Made by a program: the position numbers and the translations under genes. Shown one piece after another: positions 14,440-21,305 of a DNA stretch of 21,305 nucleotides (position 1 is its first letter; the number at the start of each line of letters is the position of its first letter). The stretch is taken from contig CAZVWR010000056.1 of the NCBI GenBank assembly GCA_964630905.1, forward strand, positions 1 to 21,305, written 5' to 3'. The stretch comes from JAGOEX01 sp964630905. Lineage in GTDB: Bacteria > UBP6 > UBA1177. The notes below the pieces were generated by a model. That model searched no databases, had not been told where the DNA came from, and saw only the letters and a program-made list of their open reading frames with translations.

Positions 14440-15336
14440 TCAGCCCACTGTGACTATGTTTTTGCCTGCTCTTTTTGATTGATACATGAGGTGATCTGCT
14501 CTTTCAACGACAGTTTCAACGGTGTCGTCAGAGCGGATCATTGTTGCTCCGCATGATATTGTGGAAGAAAGCTTCACATTGTTCTCAAAAAAGAATGATT
14601 CTGCGGTAAGGCGGCGTAAAAGTTCAGCTTTTTCATTAAGTTGTTCGACAGACACATTGCTCAGTATTATAACGAATTCCTCTCCGCCCCATCTTGCCGC
14701 ATGGTCAAAGCTCCTGATACTTTCACGGAGAGTGTTTGCGATCATTTTTATCATTCTGTCGCCGGTTGAATGTGAAAAGCTGTCGTTAACATTCTTGAAG
14801 TTGTCGATATCAGCGAAAATTATCCCTGTCTGCCAGCCGAACCGTTTAAGTTCTTCGATCCTGTCCTGAATTATTTTCTCTCCGAAACGCCTGTTGGCAA
14901 TTCCTGTCAGAGAATCGAGCATTGAAAGTTTCCTGAGTTCCTCTATCTGCTGGACAAGGTCGTTAGGAGTGCTTGAAAAGATCTCGATAGCACCTGTGAC
15001 TTCGCCGGAACTGTCTGTCACCGGAATTATTCTTACCCTGACAGGTATTCTGTGTCCGTCCTTGTGGTGAAGAAAAATATCAGACTGGTGCAAAGATCTG
15101 CTTTTCATGGACTGGACAAGAGGACACTGACCTGTGCAAAGACTGTTGCCATCGCTGTCAACATGAACAAGAATGTTGTCCATGCACCTGTGACCGATTA
15201 TCTCTTCCTTTTTCCAGCCGGTAAGTATTTCCGCCGCTTTGTTCCAGTGCATTATCTGTCTTGATGTGTCCACGAAATATACAGCTTCAAAAAGGTTATC
15301 AAGAAACTGTTCAATGAATAATCTGTCTGAAAACAT
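14440..15336 (-). CDS. PAS-GGDEF diguanylate cyclase
   Basis: The 298-residue protein should make cyclic di-GMP from two GTP in the cytoplasm. Residues about 7-120 are a PAS sensor domain with NKAAEILTGW (32-41) and a cysteine set at Cys51, Cys67 and Cys71 (LCTGQCPL); this cysteine-bearing PAS variant could sense redox state or hold a cofactor, which is inference. A short helical linker (126-140) leads to the GGDEF domain. It starts at DSLTGIANRR (141-150), has metal-binding Asp176 and the active-site loop GGEEF (217-221). An RxxD inhibitory site (Arg208, Asp211) lies five residues before it, so product inhibition is expected. No transmembrane segment is visible. The start is supported by AGGAG seven bases upstream and a promoter at 15367-15394. 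Confidence 0.92.
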   Translation of the reverse strand: MFSDRLFIEQFLDNLFEAVYFVDTSRQIMHWNKAAEILTGWKKEEIIGHRCMDNILVHVDSDGNSLCTGQCPLVQSMKSRSLHQSDIFLHHKDGHRIPVRVRIIPVTDSSGEVTGAIEIFSSTPNDLVQQIEELRKLSMLDSLTGIANRRFGEKIIQDRIEELKRFGWQTGIIFADIDNFKNVNDSFSHSTGDRMIKMIANTLRESIRSFDHAARWGGEEFVIILSNVSVEQLNEKAELLRRLTAESFFFENNVKLSSTISCGATMIRSDDTVETVVERADHLMYQSKRAGKNIVTVG

Positions 15337-15366
15337 AAATCACTCCTCAGCTAAAAAAGACACTGG

Positions 15367-15394
15367 ATTATAGCAACACACGCTGAGTTGTCCA
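15367..15394 (-). promoter_or_regulatory. Sigma70-like promoter for the diguanylate cyclase
   Basis: On the minus strand TGGACA (plus 15389-15394) and a perfect TATAAT (plus 15367-15372) are 16 bases apart, about 31 bases before the start codon. It is arranged back to back with the promoter of the ATPase operon. Confidence 0.55.
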
Positions 15395-15403
15395 TACATA
15401 AAT

Positions 15404-15432
15404 TTGATTTTAGTGTCAGGAAATAATAAAAT
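15404..15432 (+). promoter_or_regulatory. Candidate promoter of the ATPase-channel-transporter operon
   Basis: TTGATT (15404-15409) and TAAAAT (15427-15432) with a 17-base spacer, 33 bases upstream of ATG 15465. The ribosome site is GAGAGG at 15453-15458. It lies only nine bases from the divergent cyclase -35, so the two promoters could influence each other. Confidence 0.45.
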
Positions 15433-15464
15433 TACCGGTTTGCTTAATAAACGAGAGGTTGTAA

Positions 15465-18464
15465 ATGTTCACTTTTTCCAGAATATTCAGAAGTGTAGCG
15501 GAAAATATCACTGATATCATAAATGATTCGTTAAAAAAGCATTCTTTGAAAATTGAAGAGTTAAGAGGTTCAGCAGAAAAACTCCGTGAAGCTATCGTTG
15601 AAAAAGGGGAGAATATTGATCTTAGAATCCTGTGGGGTGAAATAGTAACCCATATTGACGACCTTGCTGAGCTGTCAGAAAAACACGTGGCTCCTGATCT
15701 TAAGCTCGGTCCGCTGGTTGACCGAATATATGAGAATTTCTCGGCAGGCATTGATGCATTGAATGAAAAAGAGAAGGTCTGGTTCCTGCTTGGTTTTAAA
15801 AACGGAATAATAAAAGATCTTGAAGCTTCAGGAAACACGAAACTGTTTCTCCACAATCAGTACCATTTTGACTGTTACCGCCACACATTTAAAATAGACG
15901 AAGTTCTCAAAAGGTATTTTCAGAATAGTTTTCTTAATGAATTTATGCATATAGCTGAGAAACATATTTGCAGGGCGGTTCTGCTTGAATCTGAACATTT
16001 TTCGAAACTGCATGAAAAATTTGAAGAATTCCAGGACGATACGATGTTCTTTAGTGAATTTCCCCGCACAGTTTCAAAAAAGAGAGTTGAGGCAAAGCCG
16101 GTACTTGAAAGACTGGAGCAGTACATTGCCGTATTCACCGGTTTTTCCAGCCAGATCGAAAAAGTGAAAAAGGAAATCCACGGATCTTTAATGGAATCGG
16201 TGGATAAAGCATTGCACAATTCTATTGGAAAAGCGTATACACTGAGGAGTCCGGTTTTCAGATCGGTATTTTACAGCAGAAAATCGGTGGAAGATAAAAA
16301 AGAACAGATCAGAAAGAAATTCCTTTCTGATGACAGAATGTTCAGCGATCATTTCATTATTGAGATCAGTGACTGGAAAAAGGATCTGGAGATATCAAAA
16401 TACCAGATCTTTACGGGAGATTTGACTGTTGATACGGTCAATCTTTCCGATAATAAACTTGAAGAGAGATACAGGCCGGCATTTCTGCAGATAAACAAAA
16501 TGCTTGAAAGCACTATCAGCATGATCTCCTCATTACAGCCGGGCGATTTCCAGAAAATAAAAATGGCAATACTTAAGGAATCAAGGGTAATTCAGAAAGC
16601 TTTGCGGGAGGAACATGTTCCGGGAATTATAGATGTGGCACAGAAAGCGAGCATTCTCTCTGTAATAAGGAGTTTTAGTCAGAGAATTGATGATGCGATA
16701 AATAATATCAATACTGAAAGCACCATTTTCAGGTCAAAAAAAGTTCTGAATAATGTCACAGTATCAAAAAGCATTAATGTTCCGCTCAGAGAACTTATCA
16801 GATACAAAACCGATTCAGCACTTGCAACTCAGTTAAGCGATTTTGTTGATGATGTAAGAAAAAACAATGAAAAGGTCATAAGGAAGACAGGCGAGATAGA
16901 GAAGATCGTCGAATATAACATGGATGCAGCTCTCTCTGTGATGAGAAATAAGTCTGAAACAGATGAGGAAGCCGCAATAAAAGCAGTCACGATATCAAAG
17001 GAAGGGCTTGAGAGAGCACTCAATCTTTCAAATGAGCTGTTGGGGATCATCGAGTCGACGGTTGAAAAGATAAGGACAGTGATGCCGGAGATAGTTTCTG
17101 AGTATTTAAACCAGATAGAAGAGCTTACTTTCGCTGAAAAAGTGCTTAAACTGAATATATATCTGGTAAGAAAGAGAACCGTTAAAAATATTAAAGAACA
17201 ACTGACAGCAATAAAAGCATTTTCAAAAAAAACACTGCCGGAACTTTTAAATCTGGTCTCCGAATATTTTAATAAAACAAAGAAAAATTACTCAAAGTTT
17301 AAAAAAATAACCGGTCTGTCACAGTCAAAAGATGAATTCGGCTTTTTTTACATGAGTCGTCTGAGCGAAATGGAAAATAGATTCAGAGCCATGCCGTATG
17401 TTTATCAGCGCCTTTTCAGTTATGAATCGCTTCCCGACAGAAATTTTTATATTGAAAGAAAAAATGTGGCTGAAAAACTGCTTGAGGATTTCGCATACTG
17501 GAAGAGTGGCGGTTTTGTCTCCACGGTACTTGTGTCTGAAAAAGGTAACGGGAAGACCACTTTTTTTGATATTGCAAGAGCAGAGATACTGAAAGAGCAC
17601 AGAATATACAAAGCCGAGCTTTTAAAGACAGTTAGAACATCTTCTGAGCTGCTTGAAGTTCTGAAGGATTCTTTTGAAATGACTGATGCCGCAAGTATTG
17701 ACGAACTCGAACAAAGGATACTGTCAAGTGATTCAAGAAAAATCTTTTTTCTTGAGAATTTGCAGAATATGTACTTGAGAACAATGGACGGATTTGAAGC
17801 GGTGGAAAGATTCCTTCTGTTTATGGAACGCACACAGGAGAAAGTGTTCTGGATAGTTTCGTGCAATCTTTATGCGTGGAACTACATAGATCTGGCTGTT
17901 TCGGCATCAAGATATTTCCAGAAAACTATTCTGATCTCCGGTTTTTCCAATGTTGAAATGGAAGAATTGATAATGAAAAGGCACAATTCGTCAGGGTATG
18001 ATATCATTTTTGAAATTCCTGAAGAAATAAGGATGACAAAGAAGTTCTCAAAGATAAAAAATGTAGATGACAGGCAGAATTATCTTAAAAAACTTTATTT
18101 TGAGAAGCTGTCAAAGCTTTCGGGAGGCAACATTAAATCATCCATTCTGATGTGGCTGAGTTCCATCAGGGACATAACTCAGGACAGAATGACAGTATCA
18201 GCAGACCTGTTGACTGACTATCCTTTTATTGCCGATCTGCCGAAAGAGGAGAAATTCGCACTGACCACCCTTATCATGCACGATGCGCTTGATCCTGATG
18301 ATTATTCCTATGTTTCAAGAGAAAATAAAAGCGGAAGCAGTATGATGCTCCTGCGTCTTTTCAACAAAGGACTTCTTGTAAGAAAAGATGAGAGTTTTCA
18401 AATACATCCATTCATATACCGTGATGTAGTGCGTGTTCTTAAATCTCTTAACATGCTGCATTAG
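15465..18464 (+). CDS. Large coiled-coil P-loop ATPase, unknown function
   Basis: A 999-residue protein with no signal peptide or membrane helix. Residues about 1-640 are almost entirely helical and charged, with several probable coiled coils. An AAA+/STAND-like ATPase domain follows: Walker A KGNGKTT with Lys697, a Walker B-like stretch IFFLEN with Glu764, and WIVSCN with Asn801 in the sensor 1 position. The first Walker A residue is Ser rather than Gly, and Walker B lacks the usual Asp, so it is a diverged P-loop protein. Residues about 925-995 (ending FQIHPFIYRDVVRVLKSL) resemble a winged helix. I do not recognise a named family. The next gene, an MscS-type channel, begins nine bases after its stop with AGGAGG bridging the junction, so the two products are made together. 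The ATPase may gate or sense for the channel (inference). Confidence 0.85.
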   Translation: MFTFSRIFRSVAENITDIINDSLKKHSLKIEELRGSAEKLREAIVEKGENIDLRILWGEIVTHIDDLAELSEKHVAPDLKLGPLVDRIYENFSAGIDALNEKEKVWFLLGFKNGIIKDLEASGNTKLFLHNQYHFDCYRHTFKIDEVLKRYFQNSFLNEFMHIAEKHICRAVLLESEHFSKLHEKFEEFQDDTMFFSEFPRTVSKKRVEAKPVLERLEQYIAVFTGFSSQIEKVKKEIHGSLMESVDKALHNSIGKAYTLRSPVFRSVFYSRKSVEDKKEQIRKKFLSDDRMFSDHFIIEISDWKKDLEISKYQIFTGDLTVDTVNLSDNKLEERYRPAFLQINKMLESTISMISSLQPGDFQKIKMAILKESRVIQKALREEHVPGIIDVAQKASILSVIRSFSQRIDDAINNINTESTIFRSKKVLNNVTVSKSINVPLRELIRYKTDSALATQLSDFVDDVRKNNEKVIRKTGEIEKIVEYNMDAALSVMRNKSETDEEAAIKAVTISKEGLERALNLSNELLGIIESTVEKIRTVMPEIVSEYLNQIEELTFAEKVLKLNIYLVRKRTVKNIKEQLTAIKAFSKKTLPELLNLVSEYFNKTKKNYSKFKKITGLSQSKDEFGFFYMSRLSEMENRFRAMPYVYQRLFSYESLPDRNFYIERKNVAEKLLEDFAYWKSGGFVSTVLVSEKGNGKTTFFDIARAEILKEHRIYKAELLKTVRTSSELLEVLKDSFEMTDAASIDELEQRILSSDSRKIFFLENLQNMYLRTMDGFEAVERFLLFMERTQEKVFWIVSCNLYAWNYIDLAVSASRYFQKTILISGFSNVEMEELIMKRHNSSGYDIIFEIPEEIRMTKKFSKIKNVDDRQNYLKKLYFEKLSKLSGGNIKSSILMWLSSIRDITQDRMTVSADLLTDYPFIADLPKEEKFALTTLIMHDALDPDDYSYVSRENKSGSSMMLLRLFNKGLLVRKDESFQIHPFIYRDVVRVLKSLNMLH

Positions 18465-18473
18465 GAGGGCGTA

Positions 18474-19490
18474 ATGAAATCTATATTTACTGTGTTAACA
18501 TTCATTATTGCTATAAACTCGGGAAACAGCGAAAACTGTCAATCTATAGACAAAAGGTATGTCGAAGAAGACTTTTTTAATATTGACAAGGTCAGTTTTG
18601 CTGAAGAATTAGAAAAACCATCGGAAACACAATCAGAAAAATTGCCGGAATCTGATGATGATGAAAACAAAAATCCTGTTTCGGAAACGATAATAGGCTC
18701 AACGCCTCAAATAGAATGGAAAGTTTCAATCGGGAAAATATTCTGGGTAGTTATAATTTTCCTTTTTGCATACATGCTGATAAAGTATTTTACGAAAGCG
18801 CTTGAATCTATTGCGGAAAAATGGGCGGCATCGAGACTTTTCATAAAAAGGGTAATTCCTGTTTTTCGGCTTTTCGGGTGGCTTGTAACTATCTACATAA
18901 TAATCGTCGGAGTTCTTGCTCCTCCAATTGAAACAATACTTGCAGTTACTGCGTCATTCGGTATTGCGATGGGTTTTGCATCTCAAGATATACTTAAAAA
19001 TATATTCGGCGGAATAATGATCCTTTTTGACAATCCTTTCCAGGTCGGTGACAAGATACAGGTTGGGGAACATTACGGAGAGGTGATCCACATCGGCTTA
19101 AGATCGGTAAGAATTGTTACTCCTGATGACAGCACTGTTTCCATTCCTAACAGTGATATTGTAAGCCACTCTGTCTCCAATTCAAATACAGGCGAGTTCA
19201 ACTGTCAGGTTGTTGCCGAGTTCTATTTCCCAATAGATGTCGATCTTGAAAAACTGAAAAAACTTGCGACAAGAGCGGCAATTGTCTCAAAATATGTTTA
19301 TTTGAAAAAGCCGGTTGCGGTCAGGTTTAAGAATGAGATCCATGAAGGGCGCTCAATGATAAAAATGAGGTTGAAGGCATATGTTCTCGATCTTCGCTAT
19401 GAGTTTGCTTTTTCAACAGAAATGAGCGAAATAGTCATATCGGAAGTTTTAAAACAGGGACTTGTCACCCCTCAGCAGATGTCGGGATAG
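18474..19490 (+). CDS. MscS-family mechanosensitive channel with acidic N-terminal extension
   Basis: A 338-residue inner-membrane channel of the MscS family, which opens under membrane tension to release solutes. A signal-like hydrophobic start (3-14) is followed by about 65 acidic residues (SEKLPESDDDENKNP region), likely periplasmic. Three membrane helices follow: about 86-106, 127-149 and the pore helix 152-185 with GIAMGFASQDILKNIFGG. The beta domain begins at FDNPFQVGDKI and contains the conserved PNSDIVSHSVSN-type segment. A shortened alpha-beta C-terminal domain reaches residue 338. E. coli MscS is 286 residues, the main addition here being the N-terminal extension. ATG 18474 has AGGAGG upstream, overlapping the ATPase stop, and chrA follows after 24 bases. 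A canonical osmotic-release role is possible; the ATPase partner suggests a regulated channel. Confidence 0.9.
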   Translation: MKSIFTVLTFIIAINSGNSENCQSIDKRYVEEDFFNIDKVSFAEELEKPSETQSEKLPESDDDENKNPVSETIIGSTPQIEWKVSIGKIFWVVIIFLFAYMLIKYFTKALESIAEKWAASRLFIKRVIPVFRLFGWLVTIYIIIVGVLAPPIETILAVTASFGIAMGFASQDILKNIFGGIMILFDNPFQVGDKIQVGEHYGEVIHIGLRSVRIVTPDDSTVSIPNSDIVSHSVSNSNTGEFNCQVVAEFYFPIDVDLEKLKKLATRAAIVSKYVYLKKPVAVRFKNEIHEGRSMIKMRLKAYVLDLRYEFAFSTEMSEIVISEVLKQGLVTPQQMSG

Positions 19491-19514
19491 TTTAAGATTT
19501 ATAGAGGACATGAA

Positions 19515-20678
19515 GTGAAGTACGGATCATTTTTAAAAGATGTTTTTATCTGTTCACTTGGAGCTTACGGCGGCCCCGAAGCCCATTTCAGTGTATTTCT
19601 TGACCAGATGGTGGTGAAAAGGAAATATCTGACCGAAGAGGAGCTTGTTGAACTTGTTGCGCTCTGTAGTATTCTGCCGGGTCCGACGAGTACTCAGACT
19701 CTTGTTTCGATCGGGTATAAAAACGGCGGGCCGCTTCTCGGTTTTCTGACAATGGTTGTCTGGGCACTGCCGGTTTTGATGGTCATGACGGCATTGTCGT
19801 TTCTTTATCAGTTTCTCTCTTTTCAGGGGATTTCAAGCGGTGTTTTGCGGTTTATCGGTCCGATGGCTGTCGGTTTCATAATTGTCGCCGCATTCAGGAT
19901 CGGCAGAAAGGTTGTAAAAGACATTCCGACCGGGGCGTTGATGCTTTTTGGAGCTGTTACGACATTTTTTATCCGCGCGCCCTGGATTTTTCCGGTTGTG
20001 CTGCTGATCGGCGGAGCGGTAACGATCTTTCTTTCGCACGAAAAAGGGATATGGAATAAAATCAAGCTTGCTCCTCCATGGGGTTATCTATTTGTTTTTG
20101 CTGTGATCGCAGTTCTTGCAATTGTTCTTGCGACAGTTACTGACATAAGGATTTTTCAGCTGTTTGAAAGTTTCTACCGTTACGGATATCTCGTTTTCGG
20201 CGGAGGGCAGGTGATCGTTCCTGTCATGCACAGTGAACTTGTCGAAGTGAGGCAGTACATCACAAATGAAGAGTTTCTGACCGGTTACGGGCTTGTTCAG
20301 GGACTTCCAGGGCCGATGTTCAGCTTTACTGCTTATGCCGGTGGAATGGCAGCCCGTGACAGCGGAATTTTTGTTCAGATAATGAGTGCGGCGGTAAGCG
20401 GAATCGGCATTTTCCTTCCCGGAGTGCTTCTCATATATTTTGTTTATCCAGTCTGGGAGGAACTTAAACAGATCAAAGCGGTCAAAATATCACTCACCGG
20501 CATCAATGCCGTTGCAGGCGGACTCATTGCAGTTGCCGCAGTGATATTAATGAAAGCAAGCGGATTTCAGATCGAAAACCTCATTGTCACAGCAGTTTCA
20601 GTCGCACTTCTGATATCAAGAAAAGTTCCAGCACCCCTGATCGTTGTCGCCGCAATCCTTGGCGGAGTGTTTGTATGA
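19515..20678 (+). CDS. chrA: ChrA-type chromate/anion transporter, two-domain form
   Basis: A 387-residue polytopic inner-membrane protein with two homologous CHR halves, the long-chain arrangement. Half one has GAYGGPEAH (16-24) and CSILPGPTSTQ (51-61). Half two has YGYLVFGGGQVIVPVM and GYGLVQGLPGPMFSF, the matching CHR motifs. About ten hydrophobic helices are visible. Family members export chromate, probably in exchange with or by mimicking sulfate, but many annotated ChrA proteins have untested substrates. The start is GTG 19515, set by GAGG at 19504-19507; an ATG at 19510 is out of frame and stops at once. Its position 24 bases behind the MscS gene suggests cotranscription with the ATPase-channel pair. 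No chrB or other metal-resistance gene is present, so the chromate role is uncertain. Confidence 0.88.
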   Translation: MKYGSFLKDVFICSLGAYGGPEAHFSVFLDQMVVKRKYLTEEELVELVALCSILPGPTSTQTLVSIGYKNGGPLLGFLTMVVWALPVLMVMTALSFLYQFLSFQGISSGVLRFIGPMAVGFIIVAAFRIGRKVVKDIPTGALMLFGAVTTFFIRAPWIFPVVLLIGGAVTIFLSHEKGIWNKIKLAPPWGYLFVFAVIAVLAIVLATVTDIRIFQLFESFYRYGYLVFGGGQVIVPVMHSELVEVRQYITNEEFLTGYGLVQGLPGPMFSFTAYAGGMAARDSGIFVQIMSAAVSGIGIFLPGVLLIYFVYPVWEELKQIKAVKISLTGINAVAGGLIAVAAVILMKASGFQIENLIVTAVSVALLISRKVPAPLIVVAAILGGVFV

Positions 20679-20811
20679 AATTGCTTAACTCCCTAAATTA
20701 AAACAACTTTTCTCCTGATTTCCATTGAATAAATAATTTGCATCATATTTCTTGCAAATATAATCTGATTGCTGCATTATCTATTGGTGACTAAATTTTT
20801 GGAGTCGGAAA

Positions 20812-21305
20812 ATGGCAGAAAATGAGTTGATACATATTGATGACATTAAGAGCAGGATTTTCACAATTCGCGGAATGCAGGTAATGCTGGACAAAGATTT
20901 GGCGGCATTTTATGGCGTTAAACCTCGAAGATTGAGAGAGCAGGTAAAGAGAAATATTAAAAGATTTCCGCCAGATTTTATGTTCCAACTGACTGAAATT
21001 GAAGCAGATTTTATGGTGTCGCAAAATGCGACACCTTCAAAACAACAATTTGGTGGATTCTTGCCATATGCTTTCACAGAGCAAGGTGTTGCTGCAGTTT
21101 CTGCTGTAATTACAAGCGAAAAAGCAATTGAAGTAAACATTATGATTGTAAGAGCTTTTGTCGCAATGAGACATTTTATTGAGGACAAGTCCAATCTTTT
21201 TAAAAGAGTTGATTCCCTCGAAATTAAACAAATAGAAGCTGACAAAAAATTTGATATGCTTTTTAAAGCCATGGAAGGCGATCAGCTTCCTTCAAAGCAG
21301 GGAGT
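20812..21305 (+). CDS. ORF6N-domain protein (partial, runs off right edge)
   Basis: An open frame begins at ATG 20812 behind GGAG (20800-20803) and is still open at the window end after 164 codons. The first 125 residues match the ORF6N domain of phage and mobile-element proteins: TIRGMQVMLDKDLAAFYGV, then LREQVKRNIKRFPPDFMFQL, then LPYAFTEQGVAAVSAV, SEKAIEVNI and a closing RAFVAMR. After this a helical linker or coiled coil starts. ORF6N proteins are small, DNA-binding or antirepressor-like proteins often found in prophages, integrative elements and scattered bacterial loci. Glutamine is often CAA and leucine often TTG, unlike the CAG and CTT habit of the genes to its left, which suggests transfer. 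The preceding 133 bases hold no other gene that I can see. Confidence 0.85.
   Translation, partial: MAENELIHIDDIKSRIFTIRGMQVMLDKDLAAFYGVKPRRLREQVKRNIKRFPPDFMFQLTEIEADFMVSQNATPSKQQFGGFLPYAFTEQGVAAVSAVITSEKAIEVNIMIVRAFVAMRHFIEDKSNLFKRVDSLEIKQIEADKKFDMLFKAMEGDQLPSKQG

Noticed and set aside
15416..15856. Minus-strand open frame overlapping the ATPase start and its promoter
   Set aside because: Ser/Phe-rich shadow of the ATPase frame; it would also run through both divergent promoters.
17447..17866. Minus-strand open frame of 139 codons across the ATPase P-loop region
   Set aside because: Antisense to the Walker A-containing frame and lacks any motif or ribosome site.
15465..20678. Calling the ATPase-MscS-ChrA set a phage-defence island
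   Set aside because: No nuclease, restriction, toxin or known defence gene is next to it; the idea is kept as a hypothesis only.

Overview
The window comes from a Gram-negative bacterium of moderately low G+C (about 40% judged by eye). It carries lipoproteins with Asp/Ser/Asn/Glu-rich linkers, thrombospondin type 3 calcium repeats and 'CGNGxIDxGExC' disulfide repeats. That style is familiar from Myxococcota and other deltaproteobacteria-like lineages, but nothing here fixes the phylum. Leucine is mostly written CTT: 33 of 54 Leu codons in the transglycosylase gene, with no CTA. The one tRNA gene is a tRNA-Leu that reads as anticodon AAG.

Left part (1-8250), secreted surface proteins. A GACAA pentanucleotide repeat that runs off the left edge lies just upstream of a 1631-residue exported protein with TSP3 repeats and a kelch/beta-propeller C-terminus. 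An apparently translationally coupled lipoprotein follows. After a sigma70-like promoter comes a lipoprotein with 57 cysteines, built from alternating disulfide modules.

Middle part (8283-15336), mostly housekeeping. In order it holds: a membrane-anchored AsmA-like/GT51 peptidoglycan glycosyltransferase; on the minus strand, secG followed by tRNA-Leu (the arrangement of E. coli secG-leuU); a ROK-family kinase lacking the usual zinc motif; on the minus strand, a tandem-domain flavin-dependent thymidylate synthase ThyX; divergently, a TetR-type regulator overlapping a LolA-like exported protein; and on the minus strand a PAS-GGDEF diguanylate cyclase. The thyX/tetR divergent region has clear promoters on both strands. 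It also has repeated TCTTAAA/TTTAAGA half-sites that look like shared operators.

Right part (15465-20678), a likely three-gene operon: a 999-residue coiled-coil P-loop ATPase with a C-terminal winged-helix-like end, an MscS-family channel with an acidic periplasmic extension, and a two-domain ChrA-type transporter. The ATPase-channel pair is the best candidate for an undescribed system. I can support the pairing but not a function. The window ends inside an ORF6N-domain gene of phage or mobile-element type whose codon use differs from its neighbours. No gene-free stretch exceeds 160 bases, and I saw no convincing rho-independent terminator, insertion sequence or CRISPR array.
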